Source: Streptomyces griseus
GTDB lineage: Bacteria; Bdellovibrionota; Bdellovibrionia; Bdellovibrionales; Bdellovibrionaceae
Assembly: GCA_943330705.2 (NCBI GenBank)
Contig: CALQIT020000013.1
Coordinates: forward strand, 1 to 50,440
Reading direction: 5' to 3'
DNA: 50,440 nt
In this document: piece by piece, positions 7,809 through 15,109 of the stretch
How the letters are laid out: every line of letters begins with the position of its first letter
Position numbering within the stretch: position 1 is the stretch's first letter
Made by a program: the position numbers and the translations under genes
Notes under the pieces: generated by a model
What the model was told of the DNA's origin: nothing
Database searches by the model: none
Seen by the model: the letters and a program-made list of their open reading frames with translations, nothing else

Positions 7809-8642
7809 ATGGGAATGAGAGTAGCTACTAATATCACTGCGATCAATGCGCAGCGAAACCTGAGTACCAGCCAACGAGTGCTGGGTAAATCCATGTCACA
7901 ACTTTCTAGTGGCAGCCGGATTAATATCGCCGCAGATGATGCTGCTGGATTGGCGATTTCAGAAAAATTCAAAGCATCGATTCGATCGGCCCGAATGGCC
8001 AACCGCAACGCCAACGATGGAATTTCAATGATTCAAACAGCAGAGGGCGGATTGAATGAAATTTCAAATATCGTCGTGCGCTTGAGAGAGTTAGGCATCC
8101 AGGCAGCTTCTGATACTGTCGGTCAGACAGAGCGAGGCTTTCTTAATAAGGAGGTCGATCAGCTTAAGTCGGAAGTCCAACGTATTTCTTCGGTAACCAC
8201 TTGGGGCCAAACAAAGCTTCTAGATGGAACGACCGAAACGTTTGATTATCAAGTAGGTCTTTACAACAATTCAGAAGAAGATCGAATTTCATTTAAGGCT
8301 GCAGAAAATGTCGCAACCTTAGATGCTCTTGGTCTAACTGGATTGGATTTTACAACAAAAGAGGGCGCTCAAGAAGCATTGCAACTTCTTGATAGGTCCC
8401 AAGACTCAGTCAACGGAATGCGCGCCAATTTGGGTGCCTTGCAAAACCGGCTGACTTCAACCAGCGACAATTTGTCAGTAACCGAAGAAAATATGAGCGC
8501 AGCCAACTCGCGAATTCGTGACACGGATGTGGCTTTAGCTTCTTCAGAAATGACAAGAAATAACATCTTGCTACAGGCTTCAACGGCAACTTTGGCGCAA
8601 GCGAATCAAGTGAATCAACTTGCACTAAAGTTAATTGGCTGA
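7809..8642 (+). CDS. fliC: Flagellin
   Basis: Structural subunit of the flagellar filament, exported by the flagellar type III system. The N-terminal D0/D1 region is canonical (RVATNITAINAQRNLSTSQ, LSSGSRINIAADDAAGLAIS, NANDGISMIQTAEGGLNEI), as is the C-terminal one (NLSVTEENMSAANSRIRDTD, LASSEMTRNNILLQASTATLAQANQ). The variable D2/D3 domains are missing, so at 277 residues it is the compact form common in sheathed or polar multi-flagellin filaments. A second in-frame ATG at 7815 is also possible. Terminator-like hairpins follow. Confidence 0.96.
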   Translation: MGMRVATNITAINAQRNLSTSQRVLGKSMSQLSSGSRINIAADDAAGLAISEKFKASIRSARMANRNANDGISMIQTAEGGLNEISNIVVRLRELGIQAASDTVGQTERGFLNKEVDQLKSEVQRISSVTTWGQTKLLDGTTETFDYQVGLYNNSEEDRISFKAAENVATLDALGLTGLDFTTKEGAQEALQLLDRSQDSVNGMRANLGALQNRLTSTSDNLSVTEENMSAANSRIRDTDVALASSEMTRNNILLQASTATLAQANQVNQLALKLIG

Positions 8643-8645
8643 TTC

Positions 8646-8710
8646 TTCGAGAATTTATTCTCGAAAAGTCGGACTCTAATCCCGGGCCGGGGGCTTCGCC
8701 TCCGGTCTTT
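8646..8710 (+). terminator. Flagellin terminator hairpins
   Basis: Two hairpins follow the stop codon. A perfect 8-bp stem lies at 8646-8665 (TTCGAGAA, loop TTTA, TTCTCGAA). A GC-rich stem lies at 8687-8705 (CCGGGGGC, loop TTC, GCCTCCGG) followed by TCTTT. The second is the likely intrinsic terminator; the first may stabilise the mRNA end. Confidence 0.6.
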
Positions 8711-8754
8711 ATCAGATATTTTTTGGTATTTATTTGCTTGGATAGGTTCGAAAA

Positions 8755-9717
8755 TTAAATGAGCAGCTTTGCGGTTGTGCTTTTCTCTTTGTAGCCTTTA
8801 ACTTTGCGACTGTCTGGCCGTTTTGAAGAGTTCGCTCTGCCTTTGTAGGACTGTTTATCAGTAACGACCTTGGGCTGGTCTGCCATGAAGACTCGTTCTG
8901 CAGCAACGTCATTCAGAAAAACAAGTTCGCCTTTTTTTAAAGAGCCCAAGCGCAATCGCCCAATTGCAACCCTTTGCAGTTTCAAAACATCAAATCCAAT
9001 TTTTGCAAACATTTGTCGGATCTGACGATTTTTACCTTCGGTGATCACGATTTTGATCCATGCGTATTTGTCTTTGCCGCGCTCCTCGACGATTTCCACA
9101 GCTTTGGCTGATACTTTTCCACCCTCGATAGTAACGCCCATCACAAGTTTATTCAGTTTTTCTTTACTGGGTTGTCCATCAACTTTGACTAGGTATGTTT
9201 TTGTAACTTCAGATTTTGGATTGGTAACCTTGTTGGCATAGTCACCATCGTTGGTAAATAGCAAAAGTCCTTCCGAGTCCCAATCCAAGCGACCCACCGG
9301 AAATACGCGGGCAGGAACTTTCGACAGAAAATGCTTTACCGTCAGTCGGTTAAGCGGGTCTTCCATGGTTGTCAAAACACCAGTAGGTTTATGAAACATG
9401 ACATAGACGTTCTCGAACTTGCGGCGCAGGGGTTTTCCGTCAACCAGGATTCGATCTTCTTGTGGGTCAACTTTAGTGCCTAACTCGTAAACGCGTTTGC
9501 CGTTAACGGTGACATTGCCTTCTTCAATCAGACGATCGGCGGCCCGGCGGCTAGAGATGCCACTGTCTGCGATTAGTTTGTTGAGTCTAATTCGAGACTT
9601 CTCACCATCGGCTGCCGATTCAAGCTGTTCCTGTTCATTGGACTTGCGGAAATGCTCGTAGGTGGGTTCGCTTGGTTCCGAAGGGGTGATAGATCGGACT
9701 GATTTGATTTTGCCCAT
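8755..9717 (-). CDS. rluB: 23S rRNA pseudouridine synthase RluB-type
   Basis: Converts uridine to pseudouridine in 23S rRNA (RsuA/RluB/E/F class). The S4 RNA-binding domain is at about residues 43-90 (IRLNKLIADSGISSRRAADRL, VTVNGKRV). The catalytic motif GRLDWDSEGLLLFTNDG (catalytic Asp145) and the motif EGKNRQIRQM follow. A basic tail of about 50 residues ends the protein. The ATG at 9717 has GGAGG seven bases upstream, so the 40-residue N-terminal extension appears real. This makes the gene overlap the 3' end of the upstream gene by 145 bases in another frame, which is unusual. Confidence 0.92.
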   Translation of the reverse strand: MGKIKSVRSITPSEPSEPTYEHFRKSNEQEQLESAADGEKSRIRLNKLIADSGISSRRAADRLIEEGNVTVNGKRVYELGTKVDPQEDRILVDGKPLRRKFENVYVMFHKPTGVLTTMEDPLNRLTVKHFLSKVPARVFPVGRLDWDSEGLLLFTNDGDYANKVTNPKSEVTKTYLVKVDGQPSKEKLNKLVMGVTIEGGKVSAKAVEIVEERGKDKYAWIKIVITEGKNRQIRQMFAKIGFDVLKLQRVAIGRLRLGSLKKGELVFLNDVAAERVFMADQPKVVTDKQSYKGRANSSKRPDSRKVKGYKEKSTTAKLLI

Positions 9718-10712
9718 GTAAGAGCCTCCGTAACCGTCGACAAAGGCGCTTCAACAGCGGCAACGATCCCTTGGACCGGACGACGATTTTGTAAATTATG
9801 TTGGAGATCTCTTACCAAGAGGTTTAATAATTTGTCACCCATAAAGACATATTCGATTGCATTCTGAGCTTGAGACAATGTGTTTAGGCTATCCCGGATG
9901 GCCTCAGGATCGTTAACTCGAACCAAAGCGTTTGTACGCTCAAGGGACTGCACTAGGCCATTGTAAAAGCTATCTGTTCCCCGGTCGATAAAGAAGGACT
10001 CTATCCTTTTTACAGAGTAAAAAAGCTTTGGGTAGGCCGTCATGGGTTCACCTCTGAGCTCAAAAAACTTCTGTCCCAGGTAGCCACGCAGCAAACAGCC
10101 AGTCATCTTTTCACCTGAAACCTTAAACTGCGCAGTTACAAACGGGGCGACCTCAATCATCTGCTTTCGCGCGGGGTTTAGTTCAAGCTCAGCCGTATAG
10201 TAAAGGCATATTTCTTTTTTCAGTGGGGTTAACTGGCCATTGTTGATGATAAATTTACGATCAAACTGACGGACTTCGATTGCGCCATCAGCTTGCAAAA
10301 TAATCACAATCAAGCGTTTGATGGACTCTTCATGGATCAAGCGAAATTTGGCTTCGGTTGTAATTTGGCTTTTTACATAGTTTTGAACAAGTTCGACCCA
10401 GTCGTTTGATGATTCGACTTCTAAAACCTGAATTTCTTGAGGCCAGCGGATTTGCGAAAAATCAATTTCCAACGGGGCGAGCTTCTGAACACCTTCTAAA
10501 ATGGCTTTAATTTCTTGAGTCAGGTTGGCGCGGTTTTGAATCCAATGTGCATAATCCATCGAGTGAGAAAAAAAGGACTCTAAGATTGGGCGGGTTAATG
10601 TATCATTGGCATCACAGAAATAACTCAGGTAGTTATTGAAGCACACCCGAGCCGGCGTTAAATTCGGATTGATTGATGATAAGAACTTGAGAACCTGATT
10701 AATCTTGACCAT
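9573..10712 (-). CDS. Conserved-looking protein of unknown function
   Basis: A 379-residue soluble protein without signal peptide, membrane segments or recognisable motif. It is mixed alpha/beta with good coding character over residues 1-335. The last about 48 residues (from AKSNQSDLSPLRNQ) are Ser/Asn/Pro-rich, low in structure, and read from DNA that also encodes the RluB N-terminus in another frame. It is co-directional with rluB and divergent from the coiled-coil gene at 10778. No function can be proposed. Confidence 0.7.
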   Translation of the reverse strand: MVKINQVLKFLSSINPNLTPARVCFNNYLSYFCDANDTLTRPILESFFSHSMDYAHWIQNRANLTQEIKAILEGVQKLAPLEIDFSQIRWPQEIQVLEVESSNDWVELVQNYVKSQITTEAKFRLIHEESIKRLIVIILQADGAIEVRQFDRKFIINNGQLTPLKKEICLYYTAELELNPARKQMIEVAPFVTAQFKVSGEKMTGCLLRGYLGQKFFELRGEPMTAYPKLFYSVKRIESFFIDRGTDSFYNGLVQSLERTNALVRVNDPEAIRDSLNTLSQAQNAIEYVFMGDKLLNLLVRDLQHNLQNRRPVQGIVAAVEAPLSTVTEALTWAKSNQSDLSPLRNQANPPTSISASPMNRNSLNRQPMVRSLELDSTN

Positions 10713-10777
10713 ACTTTAACGATAGGAACTGACACCGTAGTGAGTCAACACTTACTGTGGAAGTCAGCGGAGGAATT

Positions 10778-11269
10778 ATGAAAAAAGAGCTCAATTCAGG
10801 CCTTTTTGGCGACGGAAATGCGACAGCAGAAAAAATTTTCGAAAAACGCAATGGTGAAAACTCGCAGCTGCTGATGGAGCAACGAATTGCCGAGCTTCGG
10901 GTCCAGATGAATTCTCTGTCTGATCATTTAGCGAAAGTGGTTAGCCAAATAAACGAATTTATAAAAAGCTCCCATCATAAATTTGAACGGGTGCAAACCG
11001 CACTTCAGCATTTAGAGCAAAACGATCAAAATTTAAATCATGAGTCGACCCAGAAGTTTAACTCAGTTCAAAATAAACTGACCGAGCGCCGTACCCTGGA
11101 TATGAAAGTTCAAGAACTTATTGATCGGCACAATGGCTCGCTGAAGACCTATGAAGTCAGACTGAATCAAATGCAAAAATTATTGGCTGAACGCGAAGCC
11201 CAAGTGATGTCGGCACAGTCCACCCTGAATGAAGCAAAAATGGAAATCACCCGGCTTAAGCGGTTTTAG
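10778..11269 (+). CDS. Small coiled-coil protein, unknown
   Basis: ATG 10778 has a strong SD (GGAGG, five bases upstream) and is preferred over the in-frame GTG-type start at 10757. The 163-residue product is almost entirely helical, with heptad patterns in about residues 35-160 (RIAELRVQMNSLSDHLAKVV, LIDRHNGSLKTYEVRLNQMQ). It has no signal peptide. Divergent from the unknown gene at 9573-10712, with which it shares a 65-base promoter region. Confidence 0.7.
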   Translation: MKKELNSGLFGDGNATAEKIFEKRNGENSQLLMEQRIAELRVQMNSLSDHLAKVVSQINEFIKSSHHKFERVQTALQHLEQNDQNLNHESTQKFNSVQNKLTERRTLDMKVQELIDRHNGSLKTYEVRLNQMQKLLAEREAQVMSAQSTLNEAKMEITRLKRF

Positions 11270-11275
11270 GGCGCA

Positions 11276-11557
11276 AGGCCAAAGCGATCGCTATACCCGA
11301 AGTACTTCTGCCAGCGTTTGGATGGGACACTCATCGCTCGAACGGACTTGGAGAAGCTATAAGCCAAGAAGAAAGTTCCATTTGAAGGCAAGAGCGCGTG
11401 GCTCACGCAGGCGGCTATTGCTGAACTCACCGAAACGGCAACCTGTAAGGAATACTTACAAGTTCGCCACGATGGAAAAAGACAGGTAAATCGCAATATG
11501 ATTGGAAGTATCGGTCGAAAGCCGGACGGGTGCCGGAGGGTTTGTTGGTTGAAATAG
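11276..11557 (+). pseudogene. Remnant open frame with internal stop, unidentified
   Basis: One frame stays protein-like for 93 codons, with a single TAA at 11360-11362. Before the stop it reads YPKYFCQRLDGTLIARTDLEK, and after it VPFEGKSAWLTQAAIAELTE and YLQVRHDGKRQVNRNMIGSI. There is no start codon with an SD. It looks like a fragment of a foreign gene. I could not identify the family. Nothing else is visible between 11270 and the promoter at 11656. Confidence 0.35.
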
Positions 11558-11655
11558 GCAGAAGGTTGCGGCTGCGGTCTGACATTCTAGAGAATTGGGT
11601 GTTGGCCGGAAGTGAGTGACGTTCAAATTCGGAAATCAATAGAAGTTCCAAGATG

Positions 11656-11682
11656 TTGCAAAAACGAAACCTATGCTATATT
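11656..11682 (+). promoter_or_regulatory. Likely sigma-70 promoter of PIN module
   Basis: TTGCAA (11656-11661), a 15-base spacer and TATATT (11677-11682) lie directly upstream of the SD AGGAG at 11691-11695 and ATG 11702. The spacer is shorter than the optimal 17. Confidence 0.4.
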
Positions 11683-11701
11683 AAGTCAAACAGGAGTTCA
11701 T

Positions 11702-11881
11702 ATGCCAAAGCAAAAGCCTAGAATTGGTAAAATAAATGCTGGTCGAAAAATCGCGGAAAAGCTATCTAAGCTTCGCCGCAATCCGATCTCAAAAGACGTA
11801 CTTGATATCGTTGAAGAGATCAGCGAGCGCAACCAAAAGAACAACAAGAAAATTGCCAAACCAAACAATGCGGACATCTAA
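11702..11881 (+). CDS. Small basic protein, candidate antitoxin
   Basis: A 59-residue Lys/Arg/Asn-rich protein with AGGAG six bases before its ATG. The body is RKIAEKLSKLRRNPISKDVL plus a helix DIVEEISERNQKNNKKIA. No named antitoxin domain is recognised. Its stop codon TAA directly abuts the ATG of the PIN-domain gene, giving translational coupling as in type II toxin-antitoxin operons, so an antitoxin role is inferred from position and size. Confidence 0.55.
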   Translation: MPKQKPRIGKINAGRKIAEKLSKLRRNPISKDVLDIVEEISERNQKNNKKIAKPNNADI

Positions 11882-12640
11882 ATGAGGTCACTGTGGGGGT
11901 ATAGTGATTTTTTGACTCTGCTAAGTTGTCATCCAGGAATTAGAAATGGAATCATGGTTGATACAAATATTTTAGTATCAGCCACATATGATTTTGATGT
12001 TTTTTTTGAGAAAACCAATGATCTTTTAAATCTGATTGTTGAAAACAATATTCCTTTATACTGCAACGTAAATGTGCGTGCCGAATTTTTAGAGATTCAA
12101 CGTCGAATTGCTTTTACGGAGGCTCTGCTAAGTTTTGAAGCCGTTACTAAAAGATCATCATTATCAGTGGAGCTGTCGAAGAGGCTTTCTTCGATTCGTT
12201 CAAATCAAATGAAGCGCGAAGTGGACGGGCGAAAGCCACTTCGCCTAAGTGAATCTGAAATTAAGGATTTCAAAAATTTGATGATTCAAGAGAATACGTC
12301 TAAGGGGAATCTTTGGCTAAAATTCTGCAAAGACCATGTTGGGAACATACTATACGATATTTGGGATAACGTTGTAGATGATTTTGGACTTAATTTTCTA
12401 AGCCTTCGAGCTGAGGACCAGGAAAATCATATCGAGTCCCCGCCCAGTTGGGAATCGGCGGTTGGGTTAATGAGTGCCGAAGGGCTTTCGAGCTCTGATG
12501 CCATGATTGTGAATATGTTTCTATCCTCTAAGTTTGAGGCAATCGCGTCAAGTGATGTTGAAATTGCGCTGACCATAAAACGCCTAGGGTTGGCGCAGAA
12601 ACACTGCATTCTTCCCGATGAACTGAAATCTAATATTTAA
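11882..12640 (+). CDS. PIN-domain ribonuclease, candidate toxin
   Basis: PIN domains cleave RNA with a cluster of acidic residues binding Mg. The expected residues are visible: VDTNILVS (Asp27), RAEFL (Glu68), SSSDAMIVN (Asp206) and ASSDVEIA (Asp225). At 252 residues the protein is nearly twice the VapC size (about 130); the extra length is a roughly 110-residue insertion between the second and third acidic positions (about 85-195). A start at ATG 11954 (MVDTN...) would also leave the whole PIN fold. It sits immediately after a small basic ORF and ends before a terminator. The toxin role is inferred; a housekeeping or tRNA-directed PIN protein is the alternative. Confidence 0.7.
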   Translation: MRSLWGYSDFLTLLSCHPGIRNGIMVDTNILVSATYDFDVFFEKTNDLLNLIVENNIPLYCNVNVRAEFLEIQRRIAFTEALLSFEAVTKRSSLSVELSKRLSSIRSNQMKREVDGRKPLRLSESEIKDFKNLMIQENTSKGNLWLKFCKDHVGNILYDIWDNVVDDFGLNFLSLRAEDQENHIESPPSWESAVGLMSAEGLSSSDAMIVNMFLSSKFEAIASSDVEIALTIKRLGLAQKHCILPDELKSNI

Positions 12641-12669
12641 GCGGGTCCCTGTTTGCAATTTTTGTAGCT

Positions 12670-13325
12670 TCACAACAAGTAAAATCCTTTACAGTTGCTG
12701 GAAGGATTGCGGGATCTAAAAGCCAATTTCTCGGAGGCCTTTTTGCCAAGGCAGGGACCATACGGGTCCCATTTTTTTTCCTTCGTGCCCATATGATAGA
12801 TGAATAAGCCACCATGTTTGCTAGAAAGCTTACCGAAATGAATTAAACCTTCACAATCTTCGCTTGTGATCGAATCGTTTGTTTTTACTTCGATAGCGAT
12901 GGGGCCATTTTTGGTTTCCGCAATAAAATCAACTTCAATTCCATCTCTTGTCCGAAAAGAGGAGATGGCGATGTTTTGATTAAGAGCCCATATTCCAATA
13001 ATGGTTGAAAAGGATAAACTCGATATCCGTTTTATATCAAACTTATAGGACATCTCCGAGGCCACAAGTGGACCCACTTTAAAATTAAGCACGCGGCCCG
13101 GCAGCAGATTGGCTCCGCCTTTTTTGAGTTTTCTAGCGTTGGAGTCCGTTAAATAAAATTTTAAATTTTTATTTTTGTCTATCAGAGCTTGAACTGTATT
13201 TAGAATACGGGAAATGCACTGGCCATATTTGAAATCAAGGTCGACTTTCCAAACTGCCTAGGGCCTAGCCGCAAAACACTCTTTTTAGTCCTTGCAATTT
13301 GGTCTGAAATTAATCGGTTTACCAT
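12670..13325 (-). pseudogene. Truncated AAA_14/DUF4143 ATPase
   Basis: The minus strand from ATG 13325 reads MVNRLISDQIARTKKSVLRL then GPRQFGKSTLIS, a Walker A loop of the AAA_14 type, and stops at TAA soon after. In a shifted frame it resumes as RILNTVQALIDKNKNLKFYL, then SNARKLKKGGANLLPGRVLN. This is the sensor region of the same family. The C-terminal DUF4143 nuclease-like part follows (RDGIEVDFIAE, IAIEVKTND). The Walker B segment of about 45 residues is deleted and the frame is broken, so the gene is dead. The intact 140-residue open frame 12670-13092 is only the C-terminal fragment. Confidence 0.7.
12754..12779 (+). terminator. Intrinsic terminator after PIN gene
   Basis: The stem GGGACC (12754-12759) / GGTCCC (12765-12770) has a 5-base loop and is followed by A and eight T. 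It lies 114 bases after the PIN stop codon, on the plus strand, inside the decayed tail of the minus-strand ATPase remnant. Confidence 0.65.
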
Positions 13326-13362
13326 GTGCTCATAATTTCAAAAATATGAGCACATGGTAAAC
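13317..13362. repeat. Perfect 18-bp inverted repeat over a start codon
   Basis: The arms GTTTACCATGTGCTCATA (13317-13334) and its exact complement (13345-13362) are separated by 10 bases (ATTTCAAAAA). The ATG of the AAA_14/DUF4143 remnant (minus strand, 13325) lies inside one arm. It has no T tract on either side, so it is unlike a terminator. It may be an operator, a translation-blocking hairpin or an insertion scar. Confidence 0.8.
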
Positions 13363-13395
13363 ATTATTTAATGTATTTCATGGCTCACTTTTCAT

Positions 13396-13418
13396 GACTA
13401 CCCCCGGACTCTGTCTAG
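13396..13418 (+). repeat. 23-bp direct repeat, copy 1
   Basis: GACTACCCCCGG followed by ACTCTGTCTAG recurs at 14495-14518 with one extra A. The two copies enclose about 1.1 kb with a truncated HTH gene and two small exported proteins. A related phrase, ATCTCGGACTA, occurs near 13452. Confidence 0.7.
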
Positions 13419-13543
13419 CGCAGCCGGGCTCTGGAGATTACCCACGCAGCGATCTCGGACTATTGCCGGCAAAAGGAAAAGTCAGATTTGTACCGTACCG
13501 TATGGATTTTAGGGTCGTCGGTAGGCATAGCACCTGCATTAGA

Positions 13544-13576
13544 AAAATCGATTAAGTCATAAAATCAATCGATTTT
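13544..13576. repeat. 10-bp inverted repeat before truncated HTH gene
   Basis: AAAATCGATT (13544-13553) and AATCGATTTT (13567-13576) are perfectly complementary with a 13-base spacer. They lie 34 bases before the ATG of a truncated Xre-type regulator fragment at 13610, so this is plausibly its former operator. Confidence 0.5.
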
Positions 13577-13609
13577 ACATTGTGTTAAAGATGCTGGATA
13601 ACCCGGTCC

Positions 13610-13726
13610 ATGGAAACGATCGGGAAAAGGTTGAAAGAACTTCGAGAAAAGTCGGGACTGACGCAAAAGCAGGTTTCCGAGCGTAAGGACGGAAGAGCGA
13701 TTTTAAAACATCGAATACCCATATGA
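13610..13726 (+). pseudogene. Truncated Xre-type HTH regulator
   Basis: A 38-codon open frame starts METIGKRLKELREKSGLTQK then QVSE, the first two helices of an Xre/Cro DNA-binding domain. It then diverges at ERKDGRAILKHRIPI and stops, where the recognition helix should be. No SD is obvious. It is interpreted as a gene cut by a small deletion. Confidence 0.5.
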
Positions 13727-13757
13727 ACGTAAATATCGAAACACAAAGGAGATTTAT

Positions 13758-13976
13758 ATGAACAAATTAATCGCGATCGTAGCAGTCGTCATGGCAAAAC
13801 TTCAGTTCCAATACTCGAATTTGACAGGTGTCAATGGCCCCAAGCTAAGTGCCATTGCGTTGCTAGGCTTTGGACAACCGGTCCAATTCCAAATTCAAAA
13901 GGACTGCAAAAAAATTCCTGATCCAGTACCACCAGAGTTTTGTCATCCCAGAGCTGAGCCTTGCTATAACAAATAA
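13758..13976 (+). CDS. Small protein with N-terminal hydrophobic segment
   Basis: A 72-residue product with AAAGGAG seven bases before the ATG. The N-terminus MNKLIAIVAVVMAK resembles a short signal or anchor segment. The C-terminal half has four cysteines or Cys-Pro-rich phrases (KDCKKIPDPVPPEFCHP, EPCYNK), suggesting an exported disulfide-bonded peptide. No family recognised. Co-directional with the secreted protein 29 bases downstream, so probably an operon. Confidence 0.5.
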   Translation: MNKLIAIVAVVMAKLQFQYSNLTGVNGPKLSAIALLGFGQPVQFQIQKDCKKIPDPVPPEFCHPRAEPCYNK

Positions 13977-14005
13977 ATAACAATTAAATAAAAAAGGATA
14001 AAAAA

Positions 14006-14449
14006 ATGAGAAATTTAATTCAAATGCTGTTCGTTCCCATGTTTTGCTTACTGGCCGCTAGCCCTGGAGTGGCCCAGGCAAACGATCTACAACTAAAAAT
14101 GCTAGCTATGGATGAGTTGATCTGCATCAACAAAGACACAAAGAAGGCATTCGTGCAGATTCAGCTGAACTCGCCATTGCCAGGATCAGCAATTCTGAAA
14201 TTTCAAGATGGATTCGCCAGGACTTTGAAATTCACCCAGAGGACTACCAGTACAGTCGGCGGGTGCTTTGTTCTTTTGGAAAAAAAGTTCAACTTCTTTC
14301 ATCCGTTTTATGACATTGCTATAGTCGCCAGCACAATGAAAGGTCAACCTAACACTCGCTGCCTGGGCATACCCCATCCAGTCCTGATCTCTGGAGTTTA
14401 TTCCGCCGAGATGCATCCTTCGATACCGCTGCAATGCTCAGCTAAATAG
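14006..14449 (+). CDS. Small secreted protein, unknown
   Basis: A 147-residue protein with a standard signal peptide (MRNLIQMLFVPMFCLLAASP then GVAQA, cleavage after AQA). Four cysteines in the mature part (ELICIN, GGCFVL, TRCLG, LQCSAK) could form two disulfides. It has an SD-like AAAAGGA before the ATG. The pattern is of a small periplasmic or secreted beta-protein; no family is recognised. It lies between two direct repeats together with the small gene upstream. Confidence 0.6.
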   Translation: MRNLIQMLFVPMFCLLAASPGVAQANDLQLKMLAMDELICINKDTKKAFVQIQLNSPLPGSAILKFQDGFARTLKFTQRTTSTVGGCFVLLEKKFNFFHPFYDIAIVASTMKGQPNTRCLGIPHPVLISGVYSAEMHPSIPLQCSAK

Positions 14450-14494
14450 TTCCCTAGAATGTTCTGAGGTCCTGGGTACGCTACTGAGATTTCG

Positions 14495-14518
14495 GACTAC
14501 CCCCGGAACTCTGTCTAG
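14495..14518 (+). repeat. 23-bp direct repeat, copy 2
   Basis: GACTACCCCCGGAACTCTGTCTAG (shown without its neighbours) equals the copy at 13396-13418 apart from one inserted A, and is preceded by GAGATTTCG. Confidence 0.7.
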
Positions 14519-15109
14519 AAGCTAGAAAACTGACTTTGAATAAAAGAAGTTGAACAGATTCAAAGGGAAAAAGTGGTCCGTGCCCGTGAGACTCTCATTC
14601 GAGGTGGGGCGGTCACTTTCCATTTAGGTAAGTTTTGCAAGACCTTGATTAAATTTCCGCATTTTTGCGGCCTAGTTTCAATGAAGTTTGTCTGGATTGC
14701 CAATTTTTTGGAAACTGAACAGATTGGACGTGTAATTTTTCTGGTAATTTCAGATTTTGAATATGGCGAGACCTTTGCCAGTACGAAATTTCGTTGGCGG
14801 ATTTAGTTTTCGAAGAATTCTTGTGCGAACATGTCGCTCTGATCTGATATTGGCGGTCCCCTGGCATAGGCTAATTTGGGTGCGGTTGACGGTAACCCCA
14901 TGTGTTCGATTAGGTTTTTTGTATACCGATACGGGGGCTCATTCTCAATGTACATACAAGTTTTTGTTAAATTAGAGTTGGTGCTTTTTCCTTTGGTACA
15001 GGCAACAAGCGCCCTCGGCTTAGATTGTTCTCAATTTATCCAGGCAGATTTGTTTGATCTTTGTCAAAAGTATCCAAAGACTGATCCAAAGATTGAAGAT
15101 GTGATTCTC
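14519..15109. other. Gene-poor stretch
   Basis: About 590 bases without a convincing gene. A frame reading EVEQIQREKVVRARETLIR at 14544-14610 looks like a coding scrap. A 61-residue open frame from ATG 14948 to 15133 (MYIQVFVKLELVLFPL...) has no SD and no family, and runs convergently into the nucleotidyltransferase gene. A 5-bp hairpin with a T4 loop (CCGCA/TGCGG) lies near 14658. I would not annotate a gene here. Confidence 0.4.

Noticed and set aside
11229-11489. 86-residue open frame after the coiled-coil gene
   Set aside because: Overlaps the end of that gene in another frame and has no start signal; the frame beginning at 11276 is more protein-like.
14573-14975. Several 70-77 residue open frames between the second direct repeat and the nucleotidyltransferase
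   Set aside because: They overlap each other, have no SD and have no recognisable pattern.
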